Assembly: GCA_902803085.1 (NCBI GenBank)
Contig: CADCOO010000354.1
Span: forward strand, 1-33,523
Source of the DNA: an uncultured Planctomycetota bacterium
Lineage (GTDB): Bacteria > Planctomycetota > Planctomycetia > Pirellulales > Thermoguttaceae
Reading direction: 5' to 3'
Length of the DNA: 33,523 bases
Part shown: in pieces, positions 7,598 to 15,703 of the stretch
Layout: each line of letters opens with the position of its first letter
Position numbering within the stretch: position 1 is the first letter of the stretch
The notes under the pieces: generated by a model
Databases searched by the model: none
Told to the model about the DNA's origin: nothing
The model's input: the letters and a program-made list of their open reading frames with translations, nothing else
Program-made: the position numbers and the translations under genes

Positions 7598-8722
7598 TTA
7601 CTCGACGTCTTCAAGGAGGAGGTCGCGAATCGATTGCAATTCTTCTTCCGTTACGCCCGTCGATTTCAGATAGCTTACGAATCTCTGCGCGACCGTTTCG
7701 CCTTCGTACTCTTTGAGCTTTTCGCACATCTTGCCGTACGCGGAACCTTCGCCGATATGCCTATCGCCGTATTTCGAGAAAGAAGTAAACTCATAATCCA
7801 TCGCCAAGTCGCCGTCGGAACACCCGAGAACCGACTTCAACGCGACAAGCGTCGTGCCCGTGCGGTCCGCGCCCGCCATGCAGTGGATGTAGATTGGATA
7901 AGATTCGCGTTTTGCAAGAAGTTTGAACATATCGCGGAAGAGTTCTTTGTTACGGTCGTCAAAGATTCCGTCGTAGCCGCCGATTCGGAAATTCTTCCAA
8001 GCGACTTCTCCGCCAAGCGGAGAACTATAATCTTCGACGTTATTCCATTCGCTAGGACCGCGCAGATCGAGATCGACTCGAATACCCATTGTTTCGAGAA
8101 GGTACTTTTTGCTTTCCGGCGTCAGGTCGGAATGTTGATCGAACTCGCCGCCTCGATAGACCATGCCCATCTTGACCTTCTTTTTACCGTCGGCCGTCTT
8201 CCAACCGCCGGCGTCTCGTACGTTCGAGAGATTCGGCAGGTCGTACCAACGCGGGAGGTAATCGCTTGTTTTGAAACTCCAAGTCGGCGAATGGCACACG
8301 GCGTACGAATTGTCGCCGGTTTGCGCTTCGGCGCGCACGCGCCAGTAGTATGCTGTCCCGATATTGAAGTTCGTCGCCGTCGCCGTCGTTTGATCGCCCG
8401 TCGCGATCTCGATCAAGTCGTTAGCGGGAAACTCGGGAGAAGTCGAGATCTGTAAGGTATAGTTCGCGCCTTTGGCGGTAGCGGGCTCCCATTTGAACTC
8501 GACGGGCGTCGGTTGCGAGCAATCTTGGTCGTTCTTTTCCTTGAGTTTTCCGGGACGATAGTCGCCGTCCCAATTTCTTTCTTCGGGCGACTTATAGACT
8601 CTTTGAACGGCAGGTCTGATATCGACGGTAGCGCCGTCTTCTGGGAGAGTCGGCTTCGGCGCGTCGGCGAACGCGTAGGCGGTCGCAATAAGCGCAAATA
8701 ACGCGGATAGCAAGTATTTCAT
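7598..8722 (-). CDS. Secreted tyrosine phosphatase with N-terminal fibronectin III-like domain
   Basis: A 374-aa exported protein. Residues 1-19 are a signal peptide (hydrophobic core LLSALFALIATAYA ending AFA). Residues about 70-152 look like a beta-sandwich of fibronectin III type (TYYWRVRA-like strand at 122-131). The catalytic domain follows: LSNVRDAGGW (166-174), GMVYRGGEFD, DLDLRGPSEW, and the C-x5-R loop HCMAGADRTG with Cys281 as nucleophile and Arg287. This is the tyrosine/serine phosphatase family related to Y_phosphatase3. The ATG at 8722 has AAGGAG five bases upstream. It lies 50 bases downstream of the peptidase gene and probably shares its transcript. Substrate unknown. Confidence 0.85.
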   Translation of the reverse strand: MKYLLSALFALIATAYAFADAPKPTLPEDGATVDIRPAVQRVYKSPEERNWDGDYRPGKLKEKNDQDCSQPTPVEFKWEPATAKGANYTLQISTSPEFPANDLIEIATGDQTTATATNFNIGTAYYWRVRAEAQTGDNSYAVCHSPTWSFKTSDYLPRWYDLPNLSNVRDAGGWKTADGKKKVKMGMVYRGGEFDQHSDLTPESKKYLLETMGIRVDLDLRGPSEWNNVEDYSSPLGGEVAWKNFRIGGYDGIFDDRNKELFRDMFKLLAKRESYPIYIHCMAGADRTGTTLVALKSVLGCSDGDLAMDYEFTSFSKYGDRHIGEGSAYGKMCEKLKEYEGETVAQRFVSYLKSTGVTEEELQSIRDLLLEDVE

Positions 8723-8772
8723 GAATTCTCCTTTATTGAATAACAGTCGCGTCTCTACGGAGAACCGCGAGA

Positions 8773-10449
8773 CTACTCCTTGAGTTTGATTTGAACTTTA
8801 ATTTTTCCTCGGTTCTTTGCAAGATCGCCCGACGCCGCGTTGACGCGAAGATAGAGCTCACCGTCCACGTCGGGGGTTATCGTAAGATTAGCCGATCGGA
8901 ATTCGAACCGGTCCTTCCAGGGATAGAGCGGGTCGACGACGGAATCAAATCGCGTCGCGTCGGAAGAGCGCCCGCGAAACGCGTTGAATCGGAACGTTTG
9001 ATTCTCTTCAGCAAACGACCGATCGGCGCCGTAGACGTCCGCAAAAGAAAGCCCGTCGACGTTCGGCGCGACGGCGGCGAACAGCCGACCGGCCGGCGCG
9101 CCGTTTATATATTGGCACGTTGCGCCCGGCGCCTCAAACTCAAGCGTCTTTCCAGCGCTTGAAAGGTAGAAAAGGAACCTCCCTGCGGTCGCGACGCGAT
9201 ACTTTCTCCCCTTCTCCAAGAGAACGCCGACGTTCTGCCACCCTTTGCCTGAGTCGACTTCGACGACGATTCCTCGTCGCAACGCGTCGTCGTCGTACTC
9301 GCGCGTCTTCGCGCGCACAACGTCGGACGCCTCAAAATCATAGCGATAATCGAGGGTCGTAATAAAGTTTGCCCAATCGTATTCCAGTTCTCCCCAGCGG
9401 TCGCCGATCGCGTCGACGAAGAGTCTATTCGGATCGGGCGCGGTCATCCAAAATGGAAGAAGCTCGGCGACGTCGCGATATTTCGGGGAATTATAGAGAA
9501 ACATAACGAGCGCCCAACTCCATGCGTATGCGGAGACGTCCGTAAAATCGCGCGGCTCGAAGGCGAGAATATCAGCCAGCGCGAGCGCGTCCCCTTGCGC
9601 GACAAGTTCGCGAATGAATCGAAGGCGTCCAAATCCGGGCGTCGCCTCTTCCGATTCCGGAATCATAGCAATCTCAATCTGCTTCGTTCCGGGTTTCCAT
9701 GCGTGAAGCGCTAGAAATTCAGCGGCGCCCTCCGAAAACCAACGGGGGCGCAGATCGCCGTAAAGCTCGTGCATTATCGTGTGCGTAAGCTCGTGCGTCA
9801 GTAGAAATCGGTTGTAGTAGCCGAGCTTTTGATCCTTTGCGTAGATTCGATCGCCGTAAGAGTAGCCGTAGAGGAAACGGGGCTGCCCTTCAAGCGCGCC
9901 ATATTCGATAAAACGATCGACGTCCGCCATGAGGAACGCGTCGATTTGAAGATTAGCAAAGCGATTCGGATCAACCTTGAAGAATTCGCAAAGTCTGGGA
10001 ATAGCCGCTTCAAGCGCGTCGGGAATCGTATCCGTCTCGCGCGATTTCGGCAGATCGGTATGAAGCGTCACGCGACCGGCGGAAATGCGGCGTATTCCAA
10101 GTTCGTCGGCGCGATCTTCGCGAACGGGCTCAAACGCCGGCCACCTCGCGCGCCGCTCTTCAGCGATCTGTAGCGCGCGTTCGCGTAGCGCCGCAGAACG
10201 GTCGGAATCGAGCCACGCGCGGGAATCGAGCGCGGACTCGTCGAGGGTTAAATCGTCAAACTCGTCGGCGGGCGGCAACGCGCCGTCGTTCGTCTCCATC
10301 CTTTGCGAACGCGAGGAGACGGAAGACGTCGCGCGAGGTTTTAAGCGTTGCGCGAGACAGGTCGACGGAACGAGCGCGCAGAGAATCAGACTCGAAGTCG
10401 CTAGGATCGCCGCGACCAGGCAAAAGCGAACGCGTAACCGCAATGTCAT
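8773..10449 (-). CDS. Exported gluzincin-type zinc peptidase (peptidase MA-like)
   Basis: A 558-aa protein with an N-terminal signal peptide (core CLVAAILATSSLILCALVPS, cleavage near CLAQ). The zinc site is HELTH at residues 219-223 with the third ligand in WFSEGAAEF (Glu240, 17 residues after the second His), the gluzincin arrangement of the peptidase-MA-like families. Residues about 400-555 form a beta-rich C-terminal region resembling pre-peptidase-type domains. The frame opens at a TTG at 10539, which lies inside the promoter; the ATG at 10449 has GGAG six bases upstream and starts the signal peptide, so I chose it. First gene of a likely two-gene unit with the phosphatase. Substrate unknown. 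Confidence 0.82.
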   Translation of the reverse strand: MTLRLRVRFCLVAAILATSSLILCALVPSTCLAQRLKPRATSSVSSRSQRMETNDGALPPADEFDDLTLDESALDSRAWLDSDRSAALRERALQIAEERRARWPAFEPVREDRADELGIRRISAGRVTLHTDLPKSRETDTIPDALEAAIPRLCEFFKVDPNRFANLQIDAFLMADVDRFIEYGALEGQPRFLYGYSYGDRIYAKDQKLGYYNRFLLTHELTHTIMHELYGDLRPRWFSEGAAEFLALHAWKPGTKQIEIAMIPESEEATPGFGRLRFIRELVAQGDALALADILAFEPRDFTDVSAYAWSWALVMFLYNSPKYRDVAELLPFWMTAPDPNRLFVDAIGDRWGELEYDWANFITTLDYRYDFEASDVVRAKTREYDDDALRRGIVVEVDSGKGWQNVGVLLEKGRKYRVATAGRFLFYLSSAGKTLEFEAPGATCQYINGAPAGRLFAAVAPNVDGLSFADVYGADRSFAEENQTFRFNAFRGRSSDATRFDSVVDPLYPWKDRFEFRSANLTITPDVDGELYLRVNAASGDLAKNRGKIKVQIKLKE

Positions 10450-10509
10450 GTTAAACTCCGTATGGTTGTCGTCCAGGCGCCGCCATAAAAAGACCCGAAC
10501 GCCGCTCCC

Positions 10510-10539
10510 ATTATAACCGAGTCGCAACGGACTTTGCAA
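10510..10539 (-). promoter_or_regulatory. Promoter of the peptidase-phosphatase unit
   Basis: On the minus strand TTGCAA (plus 10534-10539) and TATAAT (plus 10510-10515) are separated by 18 bases. Predicted transcription start near 10503, leaving a leader of about 54 bases before the ATG at 10449. It is divergent from the TPR gene promoter. Confidence 0.7.
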
Positions 10540-10593
10540 GCGATCGATCGCTATTTTTCATGAAATTGCCGCCCTTTTCGCGAAAAAGACCGC

Positions 10594-10622
10594 TTGCAAC
10601 GAATCAGATAATAGTATATAGT
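10594..10622 (+). promoter_or_regulatory. Promoter of the TPR lipoprotein gene
   Basis: TTGCAA (10594-10599) and TATAGT (10617-10622) are separated by 17 bases, about 60 bases ahead of the start codon. It has the same -35 hexamer as the divergent peptidase promoter. Confidence 0.6.
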
Positions 10623-10682
10623 CCCGAAAATCGCGCGTCGCTAACGGAATGGCGACGCGGCGAGCGATTCAGCGTTTAACGG

Positions 10683-12185
10683 ATGAAACGAGACGCAGTC
10701 ATGAAAACGAATAATCTGGTTCAAGCCATTAACGTCGTCGTGCGCAACGCGAACGGATTCGCGCTTGCCGCCGGCGCGATCGCGCTCGGCGCTATCCTTG
10801 TGGGCGCGTCGGGATGCGCGACCTCGAATACCGCCGCCGCGCGCAACGCGCAGGGGGTCGAGCGTTTTACCTCGGGACAATACGACGACGCCATCGCGCT
10901 CTTTCAGGCTTCCTTAGACGAAAACCCCGATTCAGCCGAGACCTACTATAATCTCGGTTCCGCGTACCAACGCAAGGCGGCTCAGACGGGCGATCAGAAA
11001 CTCCTCGAGCAGGCGGAAGACGCGTATTGGACGGCGCTCGATTTGAATCCGGCCCCGGAGACGATCGTCTGCTGCTATCGAGGTCTGGCGACTGCCGCGA
11101 CCTCGCGCGGCGACGCGAAGGGCGCGCTCGCTACCCTCGAGGAATGGCGCGATCGCAACCCGCAGTCAATCGAACCAAAACTGGAAATCGCCTATCTGCT
11201 CGAAGCGCAAGAAAGGGACGCCGACGCCTACAAACTGCTCAAGGAAATTGCGGAAGAAGCGCCCGGTGATTATCGCGCCTACTACAAAATGGGAGTTCTC
11301 GCCGAACGAGCGGGCGATCTTGCCGACGCGCGAGAAAACGCTAATCTAGCAGTCAAGCTCAATCCGAACGATTCAAACGTCGTACAGCGCGCCAACCTGC
11401 TGGAAGCGCAGTACGAAGCTAAGCGACGCGAAAACGAGCTAAAAGCGCAAATGGCGAGCAAAGAGATCGACGACGCGCAGTCCCAGGATTCGAACGCCGC
11501 GACCGTTACCGAAAGCGTCGTCGCAGACGCCGGATCGCAGACGACTCGAGTGCCTTCGACCGCCGCGCAAGCGGAACAGGATTTTAACGTCGAATCCTCT
11601 ACTGAAATTATACTGCCGGAAGAAGAACCCGCGCCCGTCGAAAATTCGCAGCCCGCGACGCTCGCCCCAACAAACAACGGCGCTTCAAACGCTCCTCGAG
11701 CTACAAAGCTCGGGTTTAGCGAAGTCGCAACCGTCGAGCGCCAGACGTCGCCAAACGGTTCGCAAACGAACGGCGTACGCGCAGTCTCCGCCGTTTTGCC
11801 AAAACGAGACGATTCCGACGTCAAGTGGATCACGACCCCGACGGCGGAACTCGCACGGAAAAAGAACGCGCAACTCAACGGCGAACCAAAGCCGATTCCT
11901 TCCATGTCGAACGCAAAGACGAGCGCGCCAAATGGCTTTGCTAATCCGAACGCCGACGGAGAAGGCGCCGTTAAGCCCGTCTTCGTCTCAAAGTTGGAGC
12001 CCGAAACGGCGACGCCTAATCAAATTGCGAACACAACCGCCGCAACGCAGGCGCCTACAAGCGCGACGACTGAGGACAAGCCAAAAGCCGACGCCGTTAT
12101 TAAACCGGCAGACGCCGAGCCCAAACGTAAACCGACGGAACTCTTCTCCGGACCTCCCAACCTTCGCGCTGGTTCCTTCTTCTAA
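10683..12185 (+). CDS. TPR-repeat lipoprotein
   Basis: A 500-aa predicted lipoprotein. The N-terminal hydrophobic segment (about 25-41) ends in a lipobox-like VGASGC with Cys45. From about residue 54 to 240 there are several TPR helical pairs (GVERFTSGQYDDAIALFQAS, AETYYNLGSAYQR, YRAYYKMGVLAERAGDLADA), which usually mediate protein contacts. The C-terminal half is Ala/Thr/Pro/Asn-rich low complexity without a recognised domain. A second in-frame ATG at 10701 (MKTNN) is an equally plausible start. Stands alone between its promoter and a strong terminator. Function beyond scaffolding cannot be assigned. Confidence 0.75.
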   Translation: MKRDAVMKTNNLVQAINVVVRNANGFALAAGAIALGAILVGASGCATSNTAAARNAQGVERFTSGQYDDAIALFQASLDENPDSAETYYNLGSAYQRKAAQTGDQKLLEQAEDAYWTALDLNPAPETIVCCYRGLATAATSRGDAKGALATLEEWRDRNPQSIEPKLEIAYLLEAQERDADAYKLLKEIAEEAPGDYRAYYKMGVLAERAGDLADARENANLAVKLNPNDSNVVQRANLLEAQYEAKRRENELKAQMASKEIDDAQSQDSNAATVTESVVADAGSQTTRVPSTAAQAEQDFNVESSTEIILPEEEPAPVENSQPATLAPTNNGASNAPRATKLGFSEVATVERQTSPNGSQTNGVRAVSAVLPKRDDSDVKWITTPTAELARKKNAQLNGEPKPIPSMSNAKTSAPNGFANPNADGEGAVKPVFVSKLEPETATPNQIANTTAATQAPTSATTEDKPKADAVIKPADAEPKRKPTELFSGPPNLRAGSFF

Positions 12186-12210
12186 TACTCGCGTTCCATA
12201 ATCTCCCCGC

Positions 12211-12255
12211 GCGCGCCGCGCGCTCGTTTCACAACGGGCGCGCGGCGCGCTTTTT
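12211..12255 (+). terminator. Strong intrinsic terminator after the TPR lipoprotein gene
   Basis: A perfect 13-bp G+C stem (12211-12223 with 12238-12250) closes a 14-base loop and is followed by T5 (12251-12255). Confidence 0.9.
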
Positions 12256-12285
12256 ACGGAATATAACAAAAAAACGTTCCTTTGT

Positions 12286-12314
12286 TTGCAATCTCGTAAC
12301 AAAACGGTTATAAT
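12286..12314 (+). promoter_or_regulatory. Promoter of the Gfo/Idh/MocA oxidoreductase gene
   Basis: TTGCAA (12286-12291) and a perfect TATAAT (12309-12314) are separated by 17 bases. The start codon is at 12400, giving a leader of about 80 bases. Confidence 0.8.
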
Positions 12315-12399
12315 GTGCGTTTAGTAGTAAAAACGTCAGGCGCCGGCGCCGCCGCGCGCCGAGCGACGTCGTGAGTTACCTATATTCAAAGGATATCGG

Positions 12400-13653
12400 A
12401 TGAAAAAGAATCAACCACGCCTTAATCGCCGCAATTTTTTGGCGGCTTCTGTGAGCGCGCTCTCAGCGCCGCTCGTTCTCCCGGGCAGTATTTTTGGTTT
12501 CGAAGGCGGAGTCTCGCCGAGCAATAAGATCAATCTTGTCCACATTGGGCTTGGTAATCGCGGCAACGAGCTTCTCGGCGGCTTCCTGAACAACCCGAAC
12601 TACCACGTCCTCGGCGTCTGCGACTGCTACAAGGCTCACCTTGACCATGCGGCGGAACGCGTCAACAATCACTATCGTAACGACGCGGCTGCTAAGTACG
12701 CGCATTACGAAGACGTCCTCCAACGCACGGACGTCGACGCGATCGTCTGCGCAACGCCGGACCACTGGCACACGAAGATTTCCGTTGAAGCGTGCCAGGC
12801 TGGCAAAGACGTCTACTGCGAAAAGCCGCTAACGCTCACGCTACAAGAGTCGCGTCTGATCGTTAAGGCGGCGCGCAAATATAATCGCGTCTGCACGAGC
12901 GGCAGTCAGCGCGTTATGGAAGACTACGGCTATATGGCGCCGATTATTCAGAGCGGCGCTATCGGCGACGTTAAAGAAGTTTATATCGGACTAGGCAATC
13001 CTCCGATTCACGCCTACCTTCCGGAACAACCGATTCCAGAAGGATTCGATTGGGATCGTTGGCAGGGTCAAGCGCCGGTCGCGCCGTACAACAGCGAGCG
13101 TTGCTCGGGCAACTACGGCGGCGGCTGGCGTCGTTACACGGAATACGGGAACGGTTTCCTCGCCGACTGGGGCGCTCACAAGTTCGGCGGCGCGATGTAC
13201 GTATTGGGCGTCGACGCCGAAGAGCCGGTCGAACTGCTTCCGCCGCGCTATGAGGGCAAGGAATATGCGTGCGCCGTCTTCAAGAACGGAATTAAGATGT
13301 ATTACGCATGGAACGGTCCCTACGACGTTACCTTCGTCGGTAGCGAAGGAAAATATGAGCATCAGAAAACGAAGCTCAATCCCCTCAAGGCGGTCGACGT
13401 TCGCCGTTATTCCGGCGGCGCGACGAATATCGCGGACGATTTCGCGTTCTGCGTGCGCAATCGCTTGCGTCCGTTCCAAGACTTCTATTACGGCGCGTGC
13501 ACCGCGTCTCTGTGCCAACTCCTCGCGATCGTTCACAAACTTAATCGTCCTCTCAAATGGAACGCTGCAAAATGCGAGTTCGTCAACGACCCCGAAGCGA
13601 CTCGACACGTCTCGCGACCGCAACGATATCCCTACGTCATTCCGGAAGTTTAA
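12400..13653 (+). CDS. Tat-exported Gfo/Idh/MocA family oxidoreductase
   Basis: A 417-aa NAD(P)-dependent oxidoreductase of the Gfo/Idh/MocA family. The N-terminus carries a twin-arginine signal (Arg10-Arg11 in LNRRNFLAAS, then a hydrophobic stretch), so the folded, cofactor-loaded enzyme is probably exported. The Rossmann motif GLGNRG is at residues 50-55, the family EKP motif is Glu141-Lys142-Pro143, and DWGAH at 256-260 lies in the catalytic region. AGGA sits six bases upstream of the ATG. Such exported members are abundant in planctomycetes and are thought to act on sugars or polyols; the substrate here cannot be told. Confidence 0.88.
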   Translation: MKKNQPRLNRRNFLAASVSALSAPLVLPGSIFGFEGGVSPSNKINLVHIGLGNRGNELLGGFLNNPNYHVLGVCDCYKAHLDHAAERVNNHYRNDAAAKYAHYEDVLQRTDVDAIVCATPDHWHTKISVEACQAGKDVYCEKPLTLTLQESRLIVKAARKYNRVCTSGSQRVMEDYGYMAPIIQSGAIGDVKEVYIGLGNPPIHAYLPEQPIPEGFDWDRWQGQAPVAPYNSERCSGNYGGGWRRYTEYGNGFLADWGAHKFGGAMYVLGVDAEEPVELLPPRYEGKEYACAVFKNGIKMYYAWNGPYDVTFVGSEGKYEHQKTKLNPLKAVDVRRYSGGATNIADDFAFCVRNRLRPFQDFYYGACTASLCQLLAIVHKLNRPLKWNAAKCEFVNDPEATRHVSRPQRYPYVIPEV

Positions 13654-13740
13654 TGCGTCGAACGCGTTGTTTCAGGAGCTAACAAAGCCAATCGTCGCGA
13701 CCGCGCGCTTAGCGAGTCGCGCTAACATAGGAAAATGTAT

Positions 13741-15456
13741 ATGAATAGAACTTGGAAATATGCCGCGTTCAGCGTTCTTGCAACGCTCGTCGCCACGCTT
13801 GCGTCTCTGAACGTCATGGCGCAGGATCCCGCCGCGAAATTCGCCGAATGGGCGCCGAAAATGACCGCCGAGAATATGGCGGACGAAGGTCAGGTTAAAG
13901 AAATGGAAAAAGCGCAAGTCGGATGGATGGAGCTATGCCTCCGCGACCAGAACGACCGCGCGACCACCAATAAAATTATGCTCGACGCGCTTAAGGGCGA
14001 CTATCCCGTCGTTACCAAGGCGTGGCTGCTTCACATCCTCGGGTGGGTCGGCGACGACTCGTGCGTCGACGGTATCGCCGCGTTCTTAACGAGCGAAGAA
14101 GCGCCTCTCTTCGACGAATCCGCGCGCGCGCTCGCGCACATTGCGACCAATAAGGCGATCAACGCTCTCAAGGCCGCGCAAGCGAAGGCGGAGAACGCCG
14201 ATAAGTTTACGCCCTATATCAAGGCGCGCGACGTCGACCTTTCCGTCGGCGTCGAATCGGAAATTCCGCTCGCTCTGCCCGTGATCGACGAAGACGAATT
14301 CGAAGACTACATGAAGAAGTTCGACTCGCTCGACGACGACGCGAAAGCGCGCGCGCTCGGCGCGTTGCGCGTTCGTAAAGACGACGATTTCGTCGATCTC
14401 GCCGTTAAGGCGGTCGCGTCTGAAAACGCCGACGTCAAAAAGGCGGCGCTCCTTGCGCTCGAAAAGATCGGCGACGAAGACGAGTTCCAGACGCTCTACG
14501 AGCAACTCTCGAAATTCGATCGCGGACTTGTCGAAAATATTATGAAGAACATCGACGACGATGATTTCGACGAAGCCGTCGTTAAGGCGCTCAAGTCCGA
14601 AAAGGACGGCGCCAACCTCGCGTCCCTCGCGAAAATCGTCGCCGGACGTTATATCAAGTCCGAAGTCAAAACGTTGCTTGACGCCGCGAAAAAGGACGAT
14701 TGCCCGGCGCGATTCGATCTCATTGCGGCGGCCGAAACGCTCGCGACCAAGGATAACGTCGGCGACTTCGTCGACGTCTACCTCGCCATTCCGCGCGGTG
14801 GAGAACGCGACCGCGCCGAGCAGATCATTTCCCGACTCTGCGACGGCGACGCTACGCCCGTTATCGCCAAGATGAATAATCAAAACGGACCGCAAGTCTT
14901 CCTGCTTCTCGGTCGCGTCGGCGGCGACGCCGCGCTCGAACAAATCGAAGCCGGACTGAAATCAAACGATCCGAACATGATCGCGCTCTCCGTTCGCGCG
15001 CTCTGCAACTGGCCCAATGCGACCGTGTATGAAAAGCTGCTCGACGCCGCTAAGAATAAGGACTATCCCGAACAGCTTCGCATCCAAGCGTTGCGCGCCT
15101 TCATTCGCGTCGTGTCGCTACCCGACGAGCAAGACGGTATCGATATGTCCGGCGCCGATAAGCTCAAGAACCTCAAGATCGCTTTCGACCTTGCTACTCG
15201 CAACGACGAACGCAATCTTGTTCTTGAACGCGTCGGCTCCGTACGCGAACTCGCGTCGGTCGAATACGCGCTCAAGTACGTCGACACGCCCGAGCTTCAA
15301 AACAAAGCGCTCAACGCGATTCTCGACCTTGCGCACCACGATTACTTGCGCAAGCAGAACAAAGAACTCTTCATTAAGGCGCTCGACGTCGTGCTCGAAA
15401 AAGGCGATCAAGGTCAAAAAGACCGCGCTGGCAACTACAAAAAAGAGATTCGTTAA
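13741..15456 (+). CDS. Exported HEAT-repeat protein
   Basis: A 571-aa protein with a signal peptide (hydrophobic residues about 8-25, ending near NVMAQ). The rest is alpha-helical repeats of HEAT/PBS-lyase type, e.g. AKARALGALRVRKDDDFVDL followed by VKKAALLALEKIGDEDEFQT and later MIALSVRALCNWPN. The repeats are very acidic. These folds bind other proteins; no enzymatic motif is seen. The frame includes an ATG at 13735, but AGGA is eight bases ahead of the ATG at 13741 and only two from the earlier one, so 13741 is preferred. It follows the oxidoreductase gene by 87 bases and may share its transcript. Confidence 0.75.
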   Translation: MNRTWKYAAFSVLATLVATLASLNVMAQDPAAKFAEWAPKMTAENMADEGQVKEMEKAQVGWMELCLRDQNDRATTNKIMLDALKGDYPVVTKAWLLHILGWVGDDSCVDGIAAFLTSEEAPLFDESARALAHIATNKAINALKAAQAKAENADKFTPYIKARDVDLSVGVESEIPLALPVIDEDEFEDYMKKFDSLDDDAKARALGALRVRKDDDFVDLAVKAVASENADVKKAALLALEKIGDEDEFQTLYEQLSKFDRGLVENIMKNIDDDDFDEAVVKALKSEKDGANLASLAKIVAGRYIKSEVKTLLDAAKKDDCPARFDLIAAAETLATKDNVGDFVDVYLAIPRGGERDRAEQIISRLCDGDATPVIAKMNNQNGPQVFLLLGRVGGDAALEQIEAGLKSNDPNMIALSVRALCNWPNATVYEKLLDAAKNKDYPEQLRIQALRAFIRVVSLPDEQDGIDMSGADKLKNLKIAFDLATRNDERNLVLERVGSVRELASVEYALKYVDTPELQNKALNAILDLAHHDYLRKQNKELFIKALDVVLEKGDQGQKDRAGNYKKEIR

Positions 15457-15490
15457 ACCCAAATTCGTTTCTCTCTAATCCGCAACGCGG

Positions 15491-15525
15491 GATCGCGCCT
15501 AGGCGCGCGATCTCGCTTTCTTTCA
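15491..15525 (+). terminator. Terminator after the HEAT-repeat gene
   Basis: Stem GATCGCGC / GCGCGATC (15491-15498, 15505-15512) with a six-base loop, followed by a T-rich CTTTCTTTC. A second hairpin (GCCGACC / GGTTGGC at 15554-15560 and 15566-15572) with a T-rich tail follows downstream and may back it up. Confidence 0.65.
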
Positions 15526-15608
15526 ATCGCGCAAATCCGTTCTAACCAATTAAGCCGACCTTTTCGGTTGGCAGTTTGTTTATTTTGTCTATTTTTACTA
15601 TTCTAATA

Positions 15609-15636
15609 TTGCTTCAGGCGCGATTCTGCTTACAAT
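15609..15636 (+). promoter_or_regulatory. Promoter of the DUF2339 gene
   Basis: TTGCTT (15609-15614) and TACAAT (15631-15636) with a 16-base spacer, about 68 bases before the start codon at 15704. The first in-frame ATG (15635) lies inside this -10 element, so it cannot be the start if the promoter is real. Confidence 0.6.
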
Positions 15637-15703
15637 GGAAGCGTTGGGTTGTGCTGTTATAGCATGGAGCTCCATTGGACAAAAGCGTGCGGAGGATACG
15701 TCA

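Noticed and set aside
7520-8455. 311-codon plus-strand frame over the phosphatase gene
   Set aside because: Antisense to a gene with signal peptide and C-x5-R motif; no motif of its own.
14086-14943. Long open frame on the minus strand (285 codons) inside the HEAT-repeat gene
   Set aside because: It is the antisense shadow of a repetitive, acidic GC-rich gene; the translation is Arg/Val/Glu-rich with no motif, while the plus frame has a signal peptide and HEAT repeats.
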